NCBI RefSeq assembly: GCF_001879105.1
Contig: NZ_MLCF01000002.1
Span: forward strand, 248,001 to 312,000
From: Mangrovactinospora gilvigrisea
GTDB taxonomy: Bacteria > Actinomycetota > Actinomycetes > Streptomycetales > Streptomycetaceae
Direction: 5' to 3'
Length of the DNA stretch: 64,000 nt
Part shown: positions 19,801 through 27,765 of the stretch, in pieces
Numbering within the stretch: position 1 is the stretch's first letter
How the letters are laid out: every line of letters begins with the position of its first letter
Program-made: the position numbers and the translations under genes
Notes under the pieces: generated by a model
Told to the model about the DNA's origin: nothing
Databases searched by the model: none
What the model saw: only the letters and a program-made list of their open reading frames with translations

Positions 19801-21789
19801 CAGGGCGGCGAGCGGGGTGCCGGTGGTGCACTCCGGATCGGTGGAGCCGGCCGCGCAGTTGGAGCCGGGCGGGCCGGTGACGGTGTTCTTCAGGGTCCCA
19901 TCGCCCCGGAGCGGGTTGTCGACGGTCACCGAGTAGGTGAGGGTGACGGTCTTTCCGGCGGGGACGTCCCCGGTCCAGGTGAGCTTGGGCTTTGTGTAGG
20001 CGACGGTGCCGGCGGTGGCCTTGGCGTCCGCGTTGTAGGCGGCGTCGTCCAGCGTCCCCGCGAGGTCGTCGGCGATGACGGCGCCGCGGTAGTCGCCCTT
20101 GCCGGAGTTGGTGGCGGTGACGGTGTAGGTGACCTGCTCGCCCGCGGTGGCGTGCGCGGCGCTCGCCTTCTTCACCACCTTCAGGACGGCGGTGCGCAGG
20201 GTGGAGGTGCAGCCGTCCTCGTCGCCGGTGGGGCAGTTGGACTGGTCGGAGCCGGTGACGCGATTGGTGAGCACGCCGTCGCCGGCGGCCGGGTCCTTGA
20301 CGGTGACGGAGTAGGTGAGGGTCGCCGTCTCCCCCGGAACGAGGGTGTGCGACCAGGTCACCTTGCCATCGGCGTAGGCGGGCGCATCGCCGAGGCTCGC
20401 CTTCGCGTCGTCGTTGTAGTCGGCGTCGTCCTCCACCTTCGCCAGGTCGTCGCGGACCGTGGCGTCGACCGGCACCTTGCCGGGGTTGGCGACCCTCAAC
20501 GTGTACTCGACCTTGCTGCCGGGCACGACCGGCTCGCCGGAGGCCGGGGTGGAGGTCTTGGCGATGGTGTAGTGCGGCGTCTGGAACTCGACCTCCGCGC
20601 AGTCGGGGGCGTGCAGGCCGACCAGCGCGGAGATGTTCGCGGCGCAGTTGCTGTACATCCCGGCCGCCGCGGTGACCCGCACGCTCAGAGTGCAGGAGGA
20701 CTGGCCCTCCGTCAGATCGCCGGCCAGCTTCACCGCCGTCCCGCCGGGCTCGGTGGTGACGGCGCCGTTGGCGCAGGTGGTGCTGGTGCCGGCCGGGTCG
20801 GCGACGGTCAGCCCCTTGGGCAGGTCGTCGGTGAAGGACCAGCCCTTCTTGGCCGCCAGGTCGGTGGTGTTGGTGACGGTGAAGGTGAGCGTCGAGGTGC
20901 CGCCGGCGGGGGCGACCTCGGGTCCGAAGGCCTTGCTCAGGTGCGGGGAGACGTCCAGCACCTTGATGTTGTCGAAGGCGGCGTCGTTGCCGGTGCCGGA
21001 GCCGTTGGCGTTGACCATCCGGATGCCCAGCTCGGTGCCGGAGAAGAGCACCGGCGCGTCGCTGTCGGCACTCACCGCCTTGGCGTTCCCGACGGTCTCG
21101 GCGCTCTTGTCGGTGCAGGGGTTGATCGCCTTGGAGGTAGCGGCGATTTCCTTCGCGCCGTCCACCAGGTAGAACTTCAGCTGCGGCCCGGAGACGCCGC
21201 AGTTCTGGGCGACCGAGTCGACGCCGAAGGAGATGAACCGCTTGCCGCTGGGGATCGACACGGGCTTGGCGGTCTCGAACTCGACCTTGTTGGCGCCCGT
21301 ATTGGTCGTGGTGTAGGCCGTCACCGCATGGTTCTGCGCGGGGTCGGCGCTGCCGTGGAACTCGCCCAGCAGCTTGGCGAGGCTGCGGGAGTTGTTCCAC
21401 CAGCCGGAGTTGTTGGCGCAGTCCTTGATGCCGGGCGCGTAGCCGGCGGAGTCGGCGTCGTTGACGACCCAGCCGTTGCAGTTGGCCAGCCACGCCGGGT
21501 CCGCGGTGTAGGTCTCGCTCAGCGGGGCGGCGCCGGTGTAGGCGCTGAGCCGGACGGCGCCCGCGGCCGGGCTGTGCTCGAAGTCCTCCTGGTAGAGGAC
21601 GGTCGGGGCCTGGGGGACGCCGGTGGCCCGCGCCGACCGGTGCTGCGCCTGGCGGGATGTCGTGTGAAGGTTCCTGGGGCCGTGGGGGGAGGCGGACGCG
21701 GTGCCCCCCGAGACGGGGCCCAAGGCGAGGCCGATCGCCAAGAGGGCTGCGAGCACCCGCGTACGTCTATGGAGCGCTCCGATACGCAT
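16834..21789 (-). CDS. Giant LPDTG-anchored surface protein with eight DUF11-like repeats and a GEVED domain
   Basis: A 1,651-residue protein from the ATG at 21789, chosen because it opens a signal peptide (MRIGALHRRTRVLAALLAI); the frame is open to 22125. Order: signal peptide; an N-terminal domain starting VLYQEDFEHS shared with the protein at 1-1636; a first DUF11-type domain (LTFTVTNTTDLAAKKGW); seven repeats of about 128 residues, each with an I-x-K-T/K start, YT(V/L)TVxNxG, then DDLAxVLDDAxYNxDA; a GEVED-type domain (FDFGDAPDSYGT ... GPGEVEDYTATI); an eighth repeat; a Pro-rich spacer; LPDTG at 1615-1619; a membrane helix; RRRGSR. Such repeats often carry intramolecular isopeptide bonds and form rod-like adhesins. 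It should be linked to the wall by a sortase, and one is encoded 2 kb away. Confidence 0.92.
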   Translation of the reverse strand: MRIGALHRRTRVLAALLAIGLALGPVSGGTASASPHGPRNLHTTSRQAQHRSARATGVPQAPTVLYQEDFEHSPAAGAVRLSAYTGAAPLSETYTADPAWLANCNGWVVNDADSAGYAPGIKDCANNSGWWNNSRSLAKLLGEFHGSADPAQNHAVTAYTTTNTGANKVEFETAKPVSIPSGKRFISFGVDSVAQNCGVSGPQLKFYLVDGAKEIAATSKAINPCTDKSAETVGNAKAVSADSDAPVLFSGTELGIRMVNANGSGTGNDAAFDNIKVLDVSPHLSKAFGPEVAPAGGTSTLTFTVTNTTDLAAKKGWSFTDDLPKGLTVADPAGTSTTCANGAVTTEPGGTAVKLAGDLTEGQSSCTLSVRVTAAAGMYSNCAANISALVGLHAPDCAEVEFQTPHYTIAKTSTPASGEPVVPGSKVEYTLRVANPGKVPVDATVRDDLAKVEDDADYNDDAKASLGDAPAYADGKVTWSHTLVPGETATLTYSVTVKDPAAGDGVLTNRVTGSDQSNCPTGDEDGCTSTLRTAVLKVVKKASAAHATAGEQVTYTVTATNSGKGDYRGAVIADDLAGTLDDAAYNADAKATAGTVAYTKPKLTWTGDVPAGKTVTLTYSVTVDNPLRGDGTLKNTVTGPPGSNCAAGSTDPECTTGTPLAALEITKSASASEAKPSDRIDYTLTVANTGTAAYPNATVTDDLAKVLDDAKYNDDAAATAGAVAVAGHALTWTGDVPAGETVTITYSVTVTGAAEGDSALVNAVVGPPGSNCAAGSTDAACTSTVDLAALRIVKKAHASGLGKVGTDVEYTLTVTNTGKAAYPNATVTDNLAGVLDDAAYNGDAKADAGAVSYSAPTLTWTGDLAAGQTATLTYSVGINAPGSGDLHLKNRATGPIGSNCEPGSADTACATDTGVALLEIAKTSSAVGEPVVPGQKVTYTVTLHNAGTAAYTDAALSDDLAGVLDDAVYNKDAKASAGTVGYTRPKLTWTGTLKPGATATVRYSVTVHGDPAALGDRTLKNALVGPPDSNCPAGSTDPKCTTENPIASLTVSKTADTSDPKPGDTVHYTVTVSNDSTEAAYPGAAFTDDLTGVLDDARYNDDAAATAGSVTYTKPHLHWKGDLPAGGTVAVTYSVTVQDPPGGDKKLTNAVTAPGSNCPKGGKDPACRTTTGIPTLVIEKTADINNPKVGDRIGYTLTVHNDGQAAYPGAVVTDDLAKVLDDADYNDDAKADHGTVAYTEPTVTWSGDLAQGATATITYSVTVTAKPSGNGRYINRVTGPPGSNCRPETSDPRCQVVLPTPGFDFGDAPDSYGTLLKHNAAYAEITPGLHLGHGIGAEQNGQPNAQADLDKHDDAVTGPVILHQHQPTYSLTLRVTDTTGKPAMVAGWIDTNRDGRFETTERAEAPVAPGATRVTLHWTGLTPMKPGRTYLRLRLFGDTALERNRALMPIRPAGFGGPGEVEDYTATIAADHLVIAKTAAPTSPRPGQKVSYTVTVANSSAAEYDGATFTDDLTKVLDDAHYNADATATAGATSYTAPKLSWHGTVPARQRVTVHYSVTVDDPDRGDRVLANAVTGPSGSTCDPCTTTTKVPGPPNAPSHQGHPGNDQAAPVRPLPDTGAPNSTIYLAVAAALLLASGAVVTTVVRRRGSR

Positions 21790-22283
21790 GTCGGCCCCGT
21801 TGGGCACCTTCGCTTCAGGCATAACCGGCAGATAAGCACTGCAATCGGTTGATCTCATTCCATGATCGCTAGTGTCGTGAAAGTCCATCCGATCGGACGT
21901 GGGCGGTCTCGCCTTCGACGGCGCCGCCTGCCAGCGGACCCTGGCCGAAGCCTCCCGGAGTCCCGCCTCAGAGGCCGCAAGGGGCAGTTCGACGCTTGCT
22001 CTCAGCGCGCCCCGACTCCATCTCCTGCACAGTAATCGCATCAGAGGCCGGTGTGCCGTGACCGGCGATCGGGCGGAAGCCCATTGGGCTGCAATCCGCC
22101 CAACGACCTGAATCCGACGGCACAACCATAGCGCCCGTGAAAGATCGCCACGTATAGGAAATTACTCGACTTTACGAAGATATTCTCAGCGCGGCGCGCC
22201 AACCGTGTCTGCTTTTTTCGGACAACTATGTTTCGGGGAGCGCACCCCCAGATGTGGCGCGCTACTCTCGGAAAGGACTCACA
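21790..22283. promoter_or_regulatory. Divergent promoter region between surface protein and lectin genes
   Basis: These 494 bases separate two divergent secreted-protein genes. A relatively AT-rich patch at about 22145-22190 (cgtataggaaattactcgac) is the most likely promoter area for the rightward gene. No operator repeat or RNA gene was recognised. Confidence 0.45.
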
Positions 22284-23741
22284 GTGGCAATTCCTCCCAA
22301 CGTATCTTCCCCTGCGCGCGGACGCTCACGGCGCAGACGCACGCTCATGACCGGGCTCGCCCTGATCAGTGCCAACGCCTTGCTGGCGACCGCGTCTCCG
22401 CAGGCACACGCCGCCGGCGGTTCGGTCATCCTCAGCGAGACCTTCACCGGCTCCAAGGTCCCCGACCGCGGGGTCCACCCGCTGGCCGACGCCTGCCTGA
22501 CCGGCGCCATCACACCGCCGCCGCCCTCGGCCTCCACCATCGGCCCCTGCACCCACACCACCAGCGCCCCGCTCCCCGGAACCCCCGGCTACCTGCAGCT
22601 GACCGACGCCGAGCAGCAGCGCAACGGCTCGATGATCTACAACCGGCCGCTGCCGGGCAACGGCGGACTGCGCGTGGAGTTCGAGCAGTACCAGTACGGC
22701 GGCAACGGCGCGGACGGCATCGGCTTCTTCCTCGCCGACGGCTCCCGCAACGTCACCGCCCCAGGCGCCAAGGGCGGCTCGCTGGGCTACGCCCAGTCCA
22801 ACTACGGCGGCGTCAACGAAAACGGCGTCCCGGGAGGGTACCTGGGGGTGGGTCTGGACGCGTGGGGCAACTACGCCACCGACGGCAACGGCCGCGGCAC
22901 GGGCTGCGCGACCAAGTCCCCGCACACCGCACCCACCCGCTTCCCTAACGCCGTCACCCTGCGCGGGGCGGGCGACGGCTTCGACGGCTACTGCGTCCTG
23001 GCCTCGACCATCGGCGCCGACGGCAGGAGCACCCTGCCCGGCTCGCTGCGCGCGGACACCCTGGCGGACGCCAAGCGCACCGTGGTGATCGAGGTCTCCG
23101 CCGAGGCCCGGCCCACCGTCACCGTCAGCATCGACTTCCACGACGGCAACGGATCCCAGCAGGTCCTGAAGTACACGATGCCCAAGGACGCCCCCAAGAC
23201 CTACAAGTTCGGCTTCTCCGGATCCACCGGAGGGGTGCGCGACACCCATCTGATCCGCAACCTGAAGGTCTCCTCCGTCAAGCCGCTGGATGCGCTGAAC
23301 CTGGTCAAGCAGGTGGACCAGAGCAAGCACAAGCAGCCGGCCAAGTACCGCCTCGGTGATGTGGTGCCCTATCAGTTCGTCGTCACCAACACCACCACCC
23401 GCACGCTGACCCAGGTCAAGGTCCACGACCCGAAAATCAAGCACGTGCGGTGCGAGGACACGACCCTGACCCCCGCCGGAACAGCCGGATCCAGCACCAC
23501 CTGCACCGGCACCTACAAGATCACCGACCGCGATGCACTCAGAGGTCTGTCCACGAACACCGCGAGGGCGGCGGGGAAGAACCCGGACGGCGACAACGTG
23601 CCCTCCAACCCCTCCACCGTCACCGTCCCGGTCGTCAAGATGCCTCCCAAGCCCCACCACCCCAAGCCCAAGCCCAAGCCGATCAAGGCCCCCAACACCG
23701 GCCGCAGCCTGCAGCCGGCGACCGGACCGCAGCCGCAGTAG
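22284..23741 (+). CDS. Secreted lectin-like protein with a C-terminal DUF11-type domain
   Basis: A 485-residue protein starting at the GTG at 22284 (GAAAGGA 6 bases upstream; the GTG at 22254 is less suitable). A signal peptide ends near residue 44. Residues 46-330 resemble an L-type (legume-like) lectin fold, with the typical segments GNGADGIGFFLADGS and NGVPGGYLGVGLDAWGN. Residues 335-440 are a DUF11/DUF7507-like domain (PYQFVVTNTTTRTLTQVKV). The tail is Lys/Pro-rich and ends IKAPNTGRSLQPATGPQPQ. APNTG resembles a sortase motif, but no membrane helix or basic tail follows. It probably binds glycans outside the cell. The gene is 3 bases from a sortase gene, so the two are likely co-translated. 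Confidence 0.85.
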   Translation: MAIPPNVSSPARGRSRRRRTLMTGLALISANALLATASPQAHAAGGSVILSETFTGSKVPDRGVHPLADACLTGAITPPPPSASTIGPCTHTTSAPLPGTPGYLQLTDAEQQRNGSMIYNRPLPGNGGLRVEFEQYQYGGNGADGIGFFLADGSRNVTAPGAKGGSLGYAQSNYGGVNENGVPGGYLGVGLDAWGNYATDGNGRGTGCATKSPHTAPTRFPNAVTLRGAGDGFDGYCVLASTIGADGRSTLPGSLRADTLADAKRTVVIEVSAEARPTVTVSIDFHDGNGSQQVLKYTMPKDAPKTYKFGFSGSTGGVRDTHLIRNLKVSSVKPLDALNLVKQVDQSKHKQPAKYRLGDVVPYQFVVTNTTTRTLTQVKVHDPKIKHVRCEDTTLTPAGTAGSSTTCTGTYKITDRDALRGLSTNTARAAGKNPDGDNVPSNPSTVTVPVVKMPPKPHHPKPKPKPIKAPNTGRSLQPATGPQPQ

Positions 23742-23744
23742 ACC

Positions 23745-24281
23745 GTGACCACCCTCATGCAGCGATCCGCGGCGGCCGCTCTGGCGGCCGCCGCGGCCCT
23801 GACCGCCACCCCGGCCCCCGCGGCGGCCCGGCCCGCCGACCCGCGCCCGGTCCGCATCCAGATCCCCGCCCTGAAGATCGACGCACCCGTCATCGCCGTC
23901 GGCCTGGGGCCAGGTGGCGCGCTCGGCACCCCGGCCCACACCGACGCCAAGTCCGTGGCCTGGTACAACCGCAGCGCACCCCCGGGTACGCCGGGACCGA
24001 CCGTCATGGACGGACACATCGACACCAAACGCGGCCCGGCGGTCTTCATCCACCTCGACCGGCTCTCGCGTGGAAGCCGCATCACCCTCGTGCGCCGCGA
24101 CCGCAAGCGCGTGGCCTACGCCGTCGACGCCCGCCGGATCGTCAACAAGGACCGCTTCCCCGGCACGGAAGTGATGGCCGACCACCACCGGCCGGAACTG
24201 TGGCTGATCACCTGCGCCGCCCCGTACGGAAGGCACGCCTACGTCAACAACCTGATCGTCCATGCGCACGCGGTCCGCTGA
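23745..24281 (+). CDS. Class F-type sortase
   Basis: A 178-residue protein from the GTG at 23745, directly behind the lectin gene. Residues 1-28 are a signal/anchor segment and the sortase barrel follows. His91 (MDGHIDT), Cys157 (LITCAAP) and Arg163 match the catalytic His-Cys-Arg set. Size and the HIDT motif resemble actinobacterial class F sortases. Sortases cleave LPXTG-like signals and join the protein to the cell wall. The likely substrates in this window are the LPDTG protein at 16834 and perhaps the lectin with its APNTG tail; LARTG (9241) is more typical of class E. Substrate pairing is inferred from proximity. Confidence 0.88.
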   Translation: MTTLMQRSAAAALAAAAALTATPAPAAARPADPRPVRIQIPALKIDAPVIAVGLGPGGALGTPAHTDAKSVAWYNRSAPPGTPGPTVMDGHIDTKRGPAVFIHLDRLSRGSRITLVRRDRKRVAYAVDARRIVNKDRFPGTEVMADHHRPELWLITCAAPYGRHAYVNNLIVHAHAVR

Positions 24282-24347
24282 CTGCACGACACGGTCAGCT
24301 GGACGTCAAGCGGCGGCGGACCAGAGCAGCTTGCAGAGCATCAAGGT

Positions 24348-24376
24348 CCGGCTCCGGTGATGACGGCCGGAGCCGG
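24348..24376. terminator. Hairpin between convergent sortase and DUF389 genes
   Basis: Perfect 10-base arms (24348-24357 and 24367-24376) with a 9-base loop, placed between the ends of two convergent genes and able to stop transcription in both directions. Confidence 0.7.
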
Positions 24377-24445
24377 GGCCCGCGGTCGGTTCAGGCTCGG
24401 GCTCCGCGTGTGGTGCGACGGCAGACGGGGGATGTTGATCGAGGG

Positions 24446-25504
24446 TCAGTCCTGAGTGCCCGTCAGGGAGACGGTGCCGCTCTGGACGGTGCAGCTCGCC
24501 GCATGCGCCGGGCACCAGTGGGTGCGTCCGCCGACCAGGTTGATCTCCAGGTCGGCGCCGGCCATGCCGTGCCGGTCCAGCGCGATGCGCAGCTCGGCGG
24601 GGGCGGGCTGCGGGGGCAGGCCCAGCACCCCGACGACGACGGTGCCGTTGTGCGCGTCCACCGAGGCGATCTCCCAGTGGTGCGGGGCGGCCCACTGCTC
24701 GGCGACCGGCTTGGCGCGGGCGGCCAGCGAGCGGTCCTGGGCCACCGCGATGGTGCCGAAGGTGAGCGGGGTGGCGATCAGCAGCACCACGGCGGAGACG
24801 GCGGCGAGCGTCCAGCCGCGGAAGCGGCCCACCCGAAGTCCCGCGGAGCGCGCGGCACTCCGCACGTCGTAGGCGAGGAAGACGATGGTGCCGGTGGTGA
24901 CGATGGCGGCGACGTTGGTGGCGAACAGGAGCGCCGACTCGCTCGCGTCGTGGTAGCGGCCCACCGTCAGCAGCAGGCCGGTGACGGCCAGCGGCGGCAC
25001 CAGCGAGATGGCGATCGCCACCCCGGGCAGGGTGTCGGAGATGTCGGTGCGCACCAGGGCGAACGCTCCGACGGTGCCGGTGGCCAGCGCGGCGATCAAG
25101 TCGATCAGGCGCGGGCTGATCCGCGAGGAGACCTGGCTGTTGGAGGCGAACGCGTCCGGCGGCGCGACGATCAGTCCGATCAGTGCGCCGATCGCCACCA
25201 CCGCGAGCGCGCCGAGCAGCACCAGCAGCGCGCTGCGCACGACCTTGCGCCGGTCGGCGAGCACCAGGGCGAGGGCGGATCCGAGGATGGGCGTCATCAG
25301 CGGCGCGACGATCATTGCCCCGATGACGGTGGCGGTCGAGTCGCTGACCACCCCGGTGGTGGCGATCACCGCCGCGAGCACCAGCAGCACCCAGAACCGG
25401 CTCGAACTCGGGCTGCGCCAGGACCGCTCGATGAACAGCGCCTCGGCCATCCGCCGGGCCGCCGCCGCGTCCACGCGGCGGCGGCTGTGGGAGGTTTCGC
25501 TCAT
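24446..25504 (-). CDS. DUF389 family membrane protein
   Basis: A 352-residue protein whose ATG overlaps the stop of the upstream alkylsulfatase gene (ATGA), so the two are translationally coupled. A basic cytoplasmic start is followed by about seven to eight membrane helices of the DUF389 type (VIGAMIVAPLMTPILGSALA and DTLPGVAIAISLVPPLAVTG are typical). The C-terminal 90 residues lie outside the membrane. DUF389 proteins are widespread, with no firm function; coupling to an alkylsulfatase suggests a role in detergent/sulfate-ester stress or transport, which is inference. A decayed copy of the same family lies at 45698-46000. Confidence 0.88.
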   Translation of the reverse strand: MSETSHSRRRVDAAAARRMAEALFIERSWRSPSSSRFWVLLVLAAVIATTGVVSDSTATVIGAMIVAPLMTPILGSALALVLADRRKVVRSALLVLLGALAVVAIGALIGLIVAPPDAFASNSQVSSRISPRLIDLIAALATGTVGAFALVRTDISDTLPGVAIAISLVPPLAVTGLLLTVGRYHDASESALLFATNVAAIVTTGTIVFLAYDVRSAARSAGLRVGRFRGWTLAAVSAVVLLIATPLTFGTIAVAQDRSLAARAKPVAEQWAAPHHWEIASVDAHNGTVVVGVLGLPPQPAPAELRIALDRHGMAGADLEINLVGGRTHWCPAHAASCTVQSGTVSLTGTQD

Positions 25505-27402
25505 GGCGTGACGATGGCGAAGTCCGGGTCGGGCGCGTCCAGGTAGCCGAAGAGCTCGGCGAGCTTCGCCGCGTCGCCGGACACCGTCACCCGCCCCGCC
25601 AGGTCCGCCGGCGTCACCGCGCCCGTCAGCACCGCGCGCAGGTCGGCCTCGTCCAGCGTCACCTCCACGTCGGGGGTGCCGGCCGCGGCCGGGGTGGCGC
25701 CGGTGACATGGGTGAGGACGCCGTTGCGCAGCCGCATGCTCACCGGATCGGCGCCGTTGAGGTGCCAGCGCACCGCGATGTCCGCGTCCCAGGCCTTCGG
25801 CCCGTCCACCCGGATGGCGACCGCGTCGAAGAGCTGGTCCAGCGTCAGCGCGGCGAGCAGGTCCGGCGGTGAGGTGGACGTCGGGGTGCCCACCCCGCCG
25901 TTGCGCAGCTCGTAGGCGCCCATCAGGTAGAAGTTCCGCCAGGTGCCGTTCTCGCTGCCGTAGCCGAGCTGCTCCAGCGCGTCCGCCTGCAGCGCCTTGG
26001 CCTCGGCGTTGGAGGGGTCGGCGAACACCACGTGGTTGACGACCTCCGCCACCCAGCGGAAATCGCCCCGCTCGAAGGACTCCCGGGCCCGGCGCAGCAC
26101 CTGATCGGCGCCGCCCATGAACTCCACGTACCGCCGGCCGGCCTCGACCGGCGGGTGCTGCCACAGATGCGCCGGGTTGCCGTCGAACCAGCCCAGGTAG
26201 CGCTGGTAGATCGCCTTGGTGTTGTGGCTGACGGACCCGTAGTAGCCGTGCGTGTGCCAGGCCTTCTCCAGCGCCGGCGGCATCCGGATCGCCTCGGCGA
26301 TCTCCGGACCGGTCATGCCCTGGTTGAGCATCCGCAGCGTCTGGTCGTGCAGATAGCCGTAGAGGTCGCGCTGCTCGGTCAGGAACCCGGCGACCCGCTC
26401 GCGGCCCCACACCGGCCAGTGGTGGGAGGCGAAGGCGACCTCGGTGGCGTCCCCGAAGAGCATCACGGCCTCGGTGAGGTAGCCGGCCCAGACGTGCGGG
26501 TCGCGCACCACCGCGCCGCGCAGGGTGAGGAGGTTGTGCAGGTTGTGGGTGGCGTTCTCGGCCATGCACAGCGCGCCGCGGTCCGGGAAGTGGATGTTCA
26601 GCTCGGCCGGCGCCTCGGTGCCGGGCGTCATCTGGAAGACCATCCGGATGCCGTCCACGGTCTCGCTCTGCCCGGTCCCGGTGACGTCCACGGTCGGCGG
26701 GATGAGGCCGACGGCGCCGGTGGAGGTGGTCTGGCCCAGCCCCGCGCCGATCTGGCCCCGGCCGCCCTTGGGCAGCGCCGCCCCGTACATGTAGGCGGCG
26801 CGCCGCGCCATCGCCGTGCCGGCGTAGACGTTCTCGGCGACCGCGTGCTCCAGCAGCCCGGCCGGGGCGATGATCGGGACGCCGCCGGCGACCTCTTCCT
26901 CCGTCACCACGCCCCGCACGCCGCCGAAGTGGTCGACATGGCTGTGGGTGTACAGGACGCCGGTGACCGGCCGCTCCCCGCGGTGCCTGCGGTACAGCGC
27001 CAGCGCGGCGGCCGCGGTCTCCGCCGAGATCAGCGGGTCGATGACGAAGACGCCGCGCTCCCCCTCCACGAAGGTGACGTTGGACAGGTCGAAGCCGCGC
27101 ACCTGGTAGATGCCCTCGACGACCTCGAAGAGGCCGTGCTTGGCGACCAGCCCGCCCTGCCGCCACAGGCTGGGGTTGGCGGTGTCGGGGCACTCCTCGG
27201 CGAGGAAGGCGTAGGCGTCGGTGTCCCAGACGGTGCGGGCGCCGTCCTCGGAGGCGATGGCCGACTCCTCGGCGGCGGCGATGAAGCCGCGGCTCGCGTC
27301 GTCCTCGTCCCGGGTGTCGTCGAAGGGGTAGCGGCCGAGGATCTTCTTGTTGCCCTCGGCGATGCTCGGCTCGGCAGGCCGCGGACCGGTGCTGATGGAC
27401 AT
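25501..27402 (-). CDS. Alkylsulfatase, SdsA1-like metallo-beta-lactamase family
   Basis: A 633-residue enzyme of typical length. The dinuclear zinc motif is HSHVDH (His153, His155, Asp157, His158 within THSHVDHFGG). A dimerisation region follows and the last 125 residues form an SCP2-like domain. These enzymes hydrolyse alkyl sulfate esters (such as dodecyl sulfate) to alcohol and sulfate. No export signal is evident (start MSISTGPRPA), so it is probably cytoplasmic. The first 20 residues are polar; GAGGGAG stands about 8 bases before the ATG. It is the first gene of a two-gene operon with the DUF389 gene. Confidence 0.92.
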   Translation of the reverse strand: MSISTGPRPAEPSIAEGNKKILGRYPFDDTRDEDDASRGFIAAAEESAIASEDGARTVWDTDAYAFLAEECPDTANPSLWRQGGLVAKHGLFEVVEGIYQVRGFDLSNVTFVEGERGVFVIDPLISAETAAAALALYRRHRGERPVTGVLYTHSHVDHFGGVRGVVTEEEVAGGVPIIAPAGLLEHAVAENVYAGTAMARRAAYMYGAALPKGGRGQIGAGLGQTTSTGAVGLIPPTVDVTGTGQSETVDGIRMVFQMTPGTEAPAELNIHFPDRGALCMAENATHNLHNLLTLRGAVVRDPHVWAGYLTEAVMLFGDATEVAFASHHWPVWGRERVAGFLTEQRDLYGYLHDQTLRMLNQGMTGPEIAEAIRMPPALEKAWHTHGYYGSVSHNTKAIYQRYLGWFDGNPAHLWQHPPVEAGRRYVEFMGGADQVLRRARESFERGDFRWVAEVVNHVVFADPSNAEAKALQADALEQLGYGSENGTWRNFYLMGAYELRNGGVGTPTSTSPPDLLAALTLDQLFDAVAIRVDGPKAWDADIAVRWHLNGADPVSMRLRNGVLTHVTGATPAAAGTPDVEVTLDEADLRAVLTGAVTPADLAGRVTVSGDAAKLAELFGYLDAPDPDFAIVTP

Positions 27403-27722
27403 TCAGCGCTCCCTCGATGGCAGTTGGTCGTGTCCCGGGCGGCGGGCACGCCTCAGCCACATTCCCCCATCTGCACATGAGGCGATCATGGTTGTAGGCC
27501 GTTCGGGGCAGTCCCCGTGCACGGGGAAGGGGCCCGCTCCCCGGCAGCTGGGAGCGGACCCCGGATCATGGGGAGTGCCGTGGCTGACGCCCGGTCACTC
27601 CTTGGCGGCAAGCATCGTGTTCGGCGCCGCGCACCAGGCCCGGACCCTGCATAATGCGGTGCGGTCTGGCGCGCTGCGATGTGCGGCGGCAATAACTGTC
27701 GGGCTACCGCCGTGGTGGGCCT
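27403..27722. other. Intergenic region with two hairpins
   Basis: This stretch holds no gene that I recognise. It contains a perfect 14-base palindrome (27513-27526, ccccgtgcacgggg) and, three bases on, a hairpin with 13-base arms and one mismatch (27529-27541 and 27550-27562). The promoter of the alkylsulfatase operon must lie at its right end in the coordinates just above 27402. Confidence 0.6.
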
Positions 27723-27741
27723 GCCGCCGGCCGACGGCGGC
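27723..27741 (-). terminator. Short GC hairpin after the PL8 lyase gene
   Basis: Seven-base arms (27723-27729 and 27735-27741) with a 5-base loop, 25 bases beyond the stop of the PL8 gene. Confidence 0.55.
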
Positions 27742-27765
27742 CGGATGCAGCGCTGCGGTGCGGGT

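Noticed and set aside
17374-21852. Long plus-strand frames opposite the giant surface protein gene
   Set aside because: They repeat with the same period as the true repeats on the other strand and have no sensible start or domain.
27505-27535. A single CRISPR-repeat-like hairpin (gtccccgtgcacggggaa)
   Set aside because: Only one copy exists, with no spacer-repeat series and no cas genes; it is better explained as a hairpin.
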